Assembly (NCBI GenBank): GCA_937969445.1
Contig: CALBVZ010000080.1
Coordinates: forward strand, 1 to 32,741
Source: an uncultured Octadecabacter sp.
GTDB lineage: Bacteria; Pseudomonadota; Alphaproteobacteria; Rhodobacterales; Rhodobacteraceae
DNA: 32,741 nucleotides
Direction: 5' to 3'
The translations under genes and the position numbers were made by a program. The notes below the pieces were generated by a model. That model worked only from the letters and a program-made list of their open reading frames with translations, searched no databases and had not been told where the DNA came from. Of this stretch, positions 27,162-32,741 are shown piece after piece. Each line of letters begins with the position of its first letter. Position 1 is the first letter of the stretch.

Positions 27162-27599
27162 ATGAGCGAAGTTAAATCAGGTGACACGGTTGCCATTCAC
27201 TACACCGGTACATTGGCAGACGGCACAACGTTTGATTCCAGCGATGGACGTGACCCGTTGGAATTCGTGGTCGGTTCTGGCCAGATCATTCCTGGTTTGG
27301 ACAAAGCAATCCCAGGCATGAAGGTCGGTGACAAAAAGGTTGTCGAAATCCCATGTGATGAAGCCTACGGCGCGATCAACCCTGAAAACCGCCAGTCCAT
27401 CCCCCGTGAGCAAATCCCTGCGGACATTCCGCTAGAGATGGGCCTGACGTTGCAGATGCAATCCCCAGATGGACAGCACGTGATGCCAGTGACCGTCGTC
27501 GAGCTGAGCGACACTGAAGTTACGCTGGACGCGAACCACATGCTCGCGGGCAAGGATCTGACTTTCGCGGTTGAGATGATTTCGGTAAAGGCAGCGTAA
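27162..27599 (+). CDS. FKBP-type peptidyl-prolyl cis-trans isomerase (SlyD-like)
   Basis: VAIHYTGTLADGTTFDSSDGRDPLEFVVGSGQIIPGLDKAIPGMKVGDKK. Confidence 0.94.
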   Translation: MSEVKSGDTVAIHYTGTLADGTTFDSSDGRDPLEFVVGSGQIIPGLDKAIPGMKVGDKKVVEIPCDEAYGAINPENRQSIPREQIPADIPLEMGLTLQMQSPDGQHVMPVTVVELSDTEVTLDANHMLAGKDLTFAVEMISVKAA

Positions 27600-27818
27600 G
27601 TGCGTCCAGCACTCCGCAGCAAAATCATATCGGTTTGCAACGATAAGATTGCCAAGAAAGGCGAGACTGTTGGCCTTTCCTTTTATGCATTCTTTGCCAA
27701 CCGAAATGACGATCCAGCGCTACTGATGGAAGCCGCCACTTGGTGGATCGAGACCCATCGTTTGGATCATTTTGAGAAGGCAGTGAAGATACGCGCTATG
27801 ATCGAAGCGGGCGATTAA
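27600..27818 (+). CDS. Small conserved protein (DUF6500-like by recollection)
   Basis: 72-aa ORF, GTG start directly abutting the FKBP stop; LSFYAFFANRNDDPALLMEAATWWIETHRLDHFEKAVKIRAM. Confidence 0.7.
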   Translation: MRPALRSKIISVCNDKIAKKGETVGLSFYAFFANRNDDPALLMEAATWWIETHRLDHFEKAVKIRAMIEAGD

Positions 27819-27845
27819 ACGCCCACGCGATTGGGAACGAAAATA

Positions 27846-27880
27846 ACGGCCGCCCCTATCAAAAAGGGCGGCCGTTTTTT
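27846..27880. terminator. Bidirectional intrinsic terminator between convergent genes
   Basis: ACGGCCGCCC...GGGCGGCCGT perfect stem followed by TTTTTT on plus; TTATTTT follows on minus. Confidence 0.92.
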
Positions 27881-27887
27881 GTTTGGG

Positions 27888-28958
27888 TTATAGGCCTAGC
27901 TCGTGCGCGACCCTATTAATGATCAGGGAGTGGATCGCAGCACGGTCCGCACCTACTGGGTCCGTGCAGACTGGGTCGTCGTTTTCCTCAACCAAGATCG
28001 CGGCCCCCATGGGCTTGCACAGGGGAAGCGCCGTAAAGTGGAACGCGGGCGAGATGTTCTCAATATTGGCATCGGGTAGCATCGCGGCCAGACCACTTGT
28101 GTCGTAATCAGTCGCGATCAAGCGATCATCGCCGCTGCCGAGACTGATCATTGTGACGTTGTCGACAAGGTCAGCGGTGCCAGACGCCTCAAGCCCCCAT
28201 GTTAGACCGGGTTCCATTGCGAAGACATGGGTGACACGCGGATCGGCGTAGGATGCGTTCCAATCATCGGCAGATACTGACGCGAGGCCAGCGCCGGCTT
28301 CGAGCAAGTCGCTGCAATGACTAGAGGCGTCACCATAAATTTCACAGTGGTTCAAATATCCTGCATGGTTGCCCGTCATGCCGCCAAGGGACAGCGCTGT
28401 CCAACCGCCATAGGAAAAGCCTGCCGCCATAACGCGCGACATATCAACGTGGTCCTGCAACAGGGGCGTTGCCAACGCCGCATCAAGTGCAACGCTTAGG
28501 TCTTGGGCACGGGTCCAGTGGTCCATGCCTTTGACGATGTCAAAATCACCCCACGTGGAATTCGGATGGTTCACAGCGATGACAATCGCGCCACGGTCGG
28601 CCAATTCTGCAGCCATCCAAGTCAATGAACGAATGTTCCCACCCATGCCGTGGCTCAGCAGGATTACAGGGTGATCGCCCGCGCGAATTGGGGCTTCTTC
28701 TACAACCTCGACACCGATGAAGACGCCGTTCTCTGCCATCGTAAATGCACGTCCACCTTCTGCGGCAGGATAATATATCGCCCCAAGAACATCGCGCCCG
28801 TGGTGGGGGGCGTTAAAGGTGAGGGGTGTGTAACCTGGCATCTCAGAGGTGGCGATCTGCTTTGGAGTGAGGCTGAAACCTGTTGTTGTAAGTGCCGCCG
28901 TAGCGACGGCAGCAGTGCCAAGGACGGCGGCGGTAATAAGGATAAGTGGGCGGCTCAT
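27888..28958 (-). CDS. Secreted/periplasmic alpha/beta hydrolase (dienelactone hydrolase/PAF-acetylhydrolase-like)
   Basis: N-terminal signal/anchor MSRPLILITAAVLGTAAVATAAL; HPVILLSHGMGG; AAGFSYGGWTAL nucleophile elbow; SD CGGAGAACG; start 28958 preferred. Confidence 0.85.
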   Translation of the reverse strand: MSRPLILITAAVLGTAAVATAALTTTGFSLTPKQIATSEMPGYTPLTFNAPHHGRDVLGAIYYPAAEGGRAFTMAENGVFIGVEVVEEAPIRAGDHPVILLSHGMGGNIRSLTWMAAELADRGAIVIAVNHPNSTWGDFDIVKGMDHWTRAQDLSVALDAALATPLLQDHVDMSRVMAAGFSYGGWTALSLGGMTGNHAGYLNHCEIYGDASSHCSDLLEAGAGLASVSADDWNASYADPRVTHVFAMEPGLTWGLEASGTADLVDNVTMISLGSGDDRLIATDYDTSGLAAMLPDANIENISPAFHFTALPLCKPMGAAILVEENDDPVCTDPVGADRAAIHSLIINRVAHELGL

Positions 28959-29019
28959 GGTCGTTCTCCGTTTGTTGAAGTGATGAGGAGATTTGGAAGG
29001 ACGGGCATATTCTACGCGA

Positions 29020-29058
29020 CCTAAAATCGGTTTCAGGTCGCCAAGAACCGGTTTTAGG
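29020..29058. promoter_or_regulatory. Overlapping inverted and direct repeats in the divergent hydrolase/araC promoter region
   Basis: CCTAAAATCGGTT/AACCGGTTTTAGG inverted repeat (one mismatch); direct repeats CGGTTTCAGG (29028) and CGGTTTTAGG (29049), 21 bp apart. Confidence 0.65.
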
Positions 29059-29099
29059 ACCAAGTTAGCCGTAACAGTTTCACGCCGGAGAACGTTTCG

Positions 29100-30086
29100 A
29101 TGCCTAGTTTACCCATTCCACTGATCAGCTCGCTTGTGCTGGGGTTCTTGTTGTTGCGCATGTGGTTGGTTGATCGTCGCCATGGGCCGCTGGTTTTACT
29201 GCTGGCACTTTGCGCAGTTCAGGGCGTGATTATTTCGATGGCCCAGCACTACCGTGTTCCGGGGACGCTTGTGTTGCAGCCGCTTATGGCGACATTTGTA
29301 CCTGCGATGGCATGGGTGGCGTTTCAAACGACGGCAGTTCGGAAATTTCAAAGGTCAGACGTGTTGCATTTGGCCGGGCCGCTGCTAGCGCTTGGTGTGT
29401 TGCTGACGCGGCCAAACTTGCTCGACACGTTGATACCGGCCTTGTTCGTCGGATACGGCATTGCAATTTTGTGGCGCAGCTTGAAAGGGGCCGATGCCCT
29501 ACCACGGTTGCGGTTAGGCGCGGGTGATCTTCCGGGTCGAATTTGGACGATCATCGGAGTGGCGCTAATTGGGTCCGCGTTTACGGATGTTTTAATCGTC
29601 GCCGTTCAAATAATGGGGGCTGCACATTTTCAGCCTTGGATCATCTCTATCTATTCCAGCGCAATGTTGCTGGTCATCGGCGCACTCAGCCTGTCTGGTG
29701 CGCTCGAGAATGCCCCATCTGAAGAGGAGGAAACGCCCGAGCAAGAGATATCAGAACTCGACACACAAATCGTGGCACGTTTGGATAGGCTGATGGCGGA
29801 TGAGCAACTGTATCTGAACCCTGACCTGACATTGTCACGCCTATCACGGCGTTTGATCATTCCGGTCAAACAGCTTTCAACGGCGATCAACAAAGTCACG
29901 GGTGAAAATGTGTCGCGTTACATCAACGCGGCACGGATCAAAGCGGCACAGGATGCGTTGATTGCGGGGGATAGCGTAACAAACGCAATGTTGGCGTCAG
30001 GTTTCAACACCAAGTCCAACTTCAACCGTGAATTCCTTCGGATCGTTGGCGTCGCGCCAAGTGATTGGCGCAGCGGTCAGGCTTAG
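29100..30086 (+). CDS. AraC family transcriptional regulator with membrane-spanning N-terminus
   Basis: Several hydrophobic segments then C-terminal HTH (LTLSRLSRRLIIPVKQLSTAINKVTGENVSRYINAARIKAAQ ... NTKSNFNREFLRIVGVAPSDWR). Confidence 0.88.
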   Translation: MPSLPIPLISSLVLGFLLLRMWLVDRRHGPLVLLLALCAVQGVIISMAQHYRVPGTLVLQPLMATFVPAMAWVAFQTTAVRKFQRSDVLHLAGPLLALGVLLTRPNLLDTLIPALFVGYGIAILWRSLKGADALPRLRLGAGDLPGRIWTIIGVALIGSAFTDVLIVAVQIMGAAHFQPWIISIYSSAMLLVIGALSLSGALENAPSEEEETPEQEISELDTQIVARLDRLMADEQLYLNPDLTLSRLSRRLIIPVKQLSTAINKVTGENVSRYINAARIKAAQDALIAGDSVTNAMLASGFNTKSNFNREFLRIVGVAPSDWRSGQA

Positions 30087-30886
30087 CCTACGAAACGAAT
30101 GATCGTACTGATCCCACCCATAAACAGGGCTGCAGCGGTAAACAGCCACGCGCCCAAGCAAATCAGCGCACGTTTCTTTGACATCCGCCGGTACGGCGCA
30201 CGGCCATCGCCGCCGCCTGTTTGCATAAGGTGTTGCACCGTCATGATGACCAAAAACACCAAGAAGAACGATTGCGACAGCAAGGCCACCAAACCGATGA
30301 GAGCAGAGGTCGTCGCAAAGATGTAGAACGGCGCACGTTCATGGAAAACGGATGTGATCGACGCAGTAAGCTTGCCGCCATCTAGTGGCCAGACGGGCAA
30401 GAGATTGAAGAAATTCAAAGCTCCGGAGATGCTCGCGAAGGTCACAAGCGGATAGTAGGCAGCTGGAAACGTGGTGAGCGAAATTTGCGCCAGCGCATAG
30501 GCCAACAACATCGGCGCGAGGCAGATCGCAGGGCCCATCAGGGTGATGAAAACGTCTTCTTCTTGGGTGTCGATCGCGCGGTTGGAAATCGCGTAGCCGC
30601 CAAGTAGCGGTACCAGTCGGAAGGATGCATCATGGTGGCCCGCCACACGAAACGCAGCGACGTGGCCGAATTCGTGGATCACAACAACAAGAATGATAGA
30701 CAGGCCAAACACCGGCCCGAAAAACACCACTGCGAGGACCACTGCGAGGGCTGATATTCCCAAGCCTTGTGGATCAAGTCCGATGATTGTTGTCTTCAGC
30801 GGCGACGTCCAGCCACCGCGCAAGGCGTAGATGGTAGCAATGCAGGCCGCGATGGCGCAGCCCAAAAAAACAACAGGGCTAATCAA
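30083..30886 (-). CDS. Site-2 protease family zinc metalloprotease (M50)
   Basis: VVVIHEFGHVAAF (HExxH) and NLLPVWPLDGGK motifs; multiple TM helices. Confidence 0.9.
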   Translation of the reverse strand: MISPVVFLGCAIAACIATIYALRGGWTSPLKTTIIGLDPQGLGISALAVVLAVVFFGPVFGLSIILVVVIHEFGHVAAFRVAGHHDASFRLVPLLGGYAISNRAIDTQEEDVFITLMGPAICLAPMLLAYALAQISLTTFPAAYYPLVTFASISGALNFFNLLPVWPLDGGKLTASITSVFHERAPFYIFATTSALIGLVALLSQSFFLVFLVIMTVQHLMQTGGGDGRAPYRRMSKKRALICLGAWLFTAAALFMGGISTIIRFVG

Positions 30887-30890
30887 TTGG

Positions 30891-31682
30891 TTAACCCAGG
30901 TTTTCTAAGGCGGGCATCATCATGACGTGCAAGCCGCTATCGACGTGAATGATTTCTCCGGTCGTACAGGCGCCCGCGTCTGACGCCAGATAAACAGCCG
31001 TGCCACCCACCGCATCCAGCGTCGCGTTGTGACGCATAGGTGCATTTGCTTCGGCATACTTGAACGTGCGACGTGCACCCGCGATTGCCGCACCAGCGAG
31101 CGTTTTCATCGGGCCGGGGGAAATCGCGTTTACACGGATTTGCTGTGGGCCAAGATCAGCGGCGAGATAACGCGTCGCGGATTCCAGTGCCGCCTTAGCG
31201 ACACCCATGACGTTATAATTCGGCGTGATGCGCTGGCTGCCTTCATAGGTTAGCGTCAGCAATGTGCCGCCATCGGGCATGATTTCCGCCGCGCGCTTGG
31301 CGATATCGATGAAGCTGTAGCAACTGATGGCCATCGAGTTGGTGAAGTTGGCGCGGGTTGTGTCCGATACACGGCCTGTCAGTTCGTTCTTGTCGGAATA
31401 GGCAATGGCGTGGACGACAAAATCGATCTTGCCCCATTTGTCTTTCAAAGTTTGAAAACAGGTGTCCAGTGACGCATCATCCATCACGTCCGCTTCGACC
31501 AGCGTGTCTGATCCAACGCTTTCGGCTAAGGGGCCAACACGTTTCAACAGGCCTTCGCCTTGGTAGGAAAACGCAAGCTCAGCGCCCGCTTTGTGCATCG
31601 CTTCCGCGATACCCCAAGCAATGGAGCGGTTGTTCGCCACGCCCATAATAAGGCCGCGTTTTCCGTTCATATCGATGGTCAT
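30891..31682 (-). CDS. fabI: Enoyl-[acyl-carrier-protein] reductase (NADH)
   Basis: GKRGLIMGVANNRSIAWGIA, YNVMGVAKA catalytic region, NAISPGPMKTLAGAAI; start 31682 preferred over 31706. Confidence 0.95.
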   Translation of the reverse strand: MTIDMNGKRGLIMGVANNRSIAWGIAEAMHKAGAELAFSYQGEGLLKRVGPLAESVGSDTLVEADVMDDASLDTCFQTLKDKWGKIDFVVHAIAYSDKNELTGRVSDTTRANFTNSMAISCYSFIDIAKRAAEIMPDGGTLLTLTYEGSQRITPNYNVMGVAKAALESATRYLAADLGPQQIRVNAISPGPMKTLAGAAIAGARRTFKYAEANAPMRHNATLDAVGGTAVYLASDAGACTTGEIIHVDSGLHVMMMPALENLG

Positions 31683-31775
31683 TGCCTGCTCTCCGTTTGT
31701 TGTCATTGGTTTGCGCTGGATTGGGGGGCGGGGTCAAGGTTTGGTAGGAAATGTGAACAGTTAGAAAGGCAAGTT

Positions 31776-31797
31776 GCGACCACATCCCTATGGTCGC
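31776..31797 (-). other. Stem-loop GCGACCA-N8-TGGTCGC between lipoprotein gene and fabI
   Basis: Perfect 7-bp arms, no convincing U tract. Confidence 0.5.
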
Positions 31798-31832
31798 CGC
31801 AGGCCTACAGATGCCAAAATAGTTGGAATAGC

Positions 31833-32357
31833 TTATCGGCGAACGCGGTAGTTTCCTGAGCGCGTTTGGACGACCACGGACTCCAGCGCGACTGTGCCTG
31901 CCGCACGGCCCGTTGATCTACAGTTCGTTTCAATTCCAACCAACCTGTTAGACAAGGCCGCGCTTGACGCTTCCTTGAAGTATCGCAAGTTACGCATGAT
32001 TGTTTCGCCATTCGCAGTCACAGTCGCCGCTTGCATAACTTCTCGGCTCAGGATGCGAACACTTGATGATCCACGCGCCGTATACGCACCGCAAATGTGG
32101 ACTTCACCGTTCCGCTCAATAGCGACATATCGAAATTGAATGGTTCCAGACCCTTCCCAGGTTCCGCCGCCACCACGAAAATTCGCGGCAACTATTGGGT
32201 CAGCTCGGCTTGCCTCTGGTGCGACATTTGAAGCAACGCTAGCAGTTGTCGAAGCAGTGATTTGCCGCGTGGTTTGTGTGTTCGGCGGTGCGACACATGC
32301 AGACAGCGAAAACGCCACCAAAATGGAACACGTTTTTAGGGTGCTGTTCAAAAGCAT
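31833..32357 (-). CDS. Small hypothetical lipoprotein
   Basis: MLLNSTLKTCSILVAFSLSACVAPP with lipobox LSAC; SD GAGGAG 5 nt before ATG. Confidence 0.75.
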   Translation of the reverse strand: MLLNSTLKTCSILVAFSLSACVAPPNTQTTRQITASTTASVASNVAPEASRADPIVAANFRGGGGTWEGSGTIQFRYVAIERNGEVHICGAYTARGSSSVRILSREVMQAATVTANGETIMRNLRYFKEASSAALSNRLVGIETNCRSTGRAAGTVALESVVVQTRSGNYRVRR

Positions 32358-32358
32358 A

Positions 32359-32407
32359 ATTACTCCTCGGGTTGAATTTCTTAAAATCCCTCAACCTGAG
32401 GAGTAAT
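32359..32407 (-). promoter_or_regulatory. 17-bp inverted repeat (one mismatch) that buries the lipoprotein SD in a stem
   Basis: ATTACTCCTCGGGTTGA (32359-32375) vs TCAACCTGAGGAGTAAT (32391-32407), 15-nt loop. Confidence 0.8.
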
Positions 32408-32480
32408 CTCTAAATTTGTACTGTCAAGCAATGTGTTAACGCAAATAGCACGGAACGAAGGCTTACTTCTCGTGGACCGA

Positions 32481-32741
32481 CTAACCTTTGTACTTTGACA
32501 GCAACATCGACCCGTTTGTGCCGCCAAATCCGAAGGAGTTGGTCATGACCGTGTCCAGCCCTGCGTCGGCTTTGAATTCGGTCGCGATTTCGGATGGGTC
32601 CAGTGCGGGATCCAAGGTTTCGACGTTGATGGACGGGATGATGTAATCGCCTTGCAGCGCGAGCAAACAGTAAACCGCTTCCTGTGCGCCCGTTGCGCCT
32701 TGGGAGTGACCCGTCATGGATTTGGTGGATGAAATTGGGGG
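32481..32741 (-). CDS. fabB: 3-oxoacyl-[acyl-carrier-protein] synthase I (FabB), C-terminal part, truncated by window end
   Basis: STKSMTGHSQGATGAQEAVYCLLALQ...MTNSFGFGGTNGSMLLSKYKG, typical KAS C-terminus. Confidence 0.92.
   Translation of the reverse strand, partial: PPISSTKSMTGHSQGATGAQEAVYCLLALQGDYIIPSINVETLDPALDPSEIATEFKADAGLDTVMTNSFGFGGTNGSMLLSKYKG

Noticed and set aside
1-32741. CRISPR array, prophage, transposase, toxin-antitoxin or anti-phage defence system
   Set aside because: No spaced direct repeats, phage structural genes, transposase motifs or defence domains found; gene content is metabolic, envelope and regulatory
1-32741. tRNA or rRNA genes
   Set aside because: No TTCRANNC T-loop/cloverleaf arrangement or rRNA-like sequence noticed by eye; a tRNAscan run would settle it

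Overview
Chromosomal segment that looks like a marine Rhodobacteraceae (Roseobacter-type) alphaproteobacterium; this placement is inferred from gene style and was not tested. Main blocks: (1) a beta-glucan/cello-oligosaccharide utilisation locus (about 504-12086): secreted GH9 cellulase divergent from a LacI regulator, CUT1 ABC transporter (SBP, two permeases, ATPase), GH1 and GH3 glycosidases. (2) MltB-type lytic transglycosylase and an EEP-fold lipoprotein. (3) A minus-strand membrane module: TetR, PspA, YiaA/B-like protein, PlsC, CdsA. (4) A minus-strand metabolic stretch: enolase-superfamily enzyme, Zn-ADH, MFS efflux protein, PcaD-like hydrolase, EEP protein, Thr dehydratase-like enzyme, alpha/beta hydrolase, HAD dehalogenase, DUF1801. 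(5) FKBP PPIase plus a small conserved protein, alpha/beta hydrolase divergent from an AraC regulator, S2P-like protease, FabI, a small lipoprotein, and the C-terminus of FabB. The most interesting material is non-coding. There are three palindromic TGAAC-N3-GTTCA sites around tetR/pspA that fit an autoregulated TetR membrane-stress/phospholipid regulon. Paired LacI-like operators lie in a perfect 16-bp inverted repeat in the GH9 promoter/leader. A 17-bp hairpin buries the Shine-Dalgarno of the lipoprotein between fabB and fabI. AraC-type direct repeats are spaced 21 bp, and a perfect 14-bp palindrome precedes the MFS gene. No CRISPR array, tRNA, rRNA or intact mobile element was seen.
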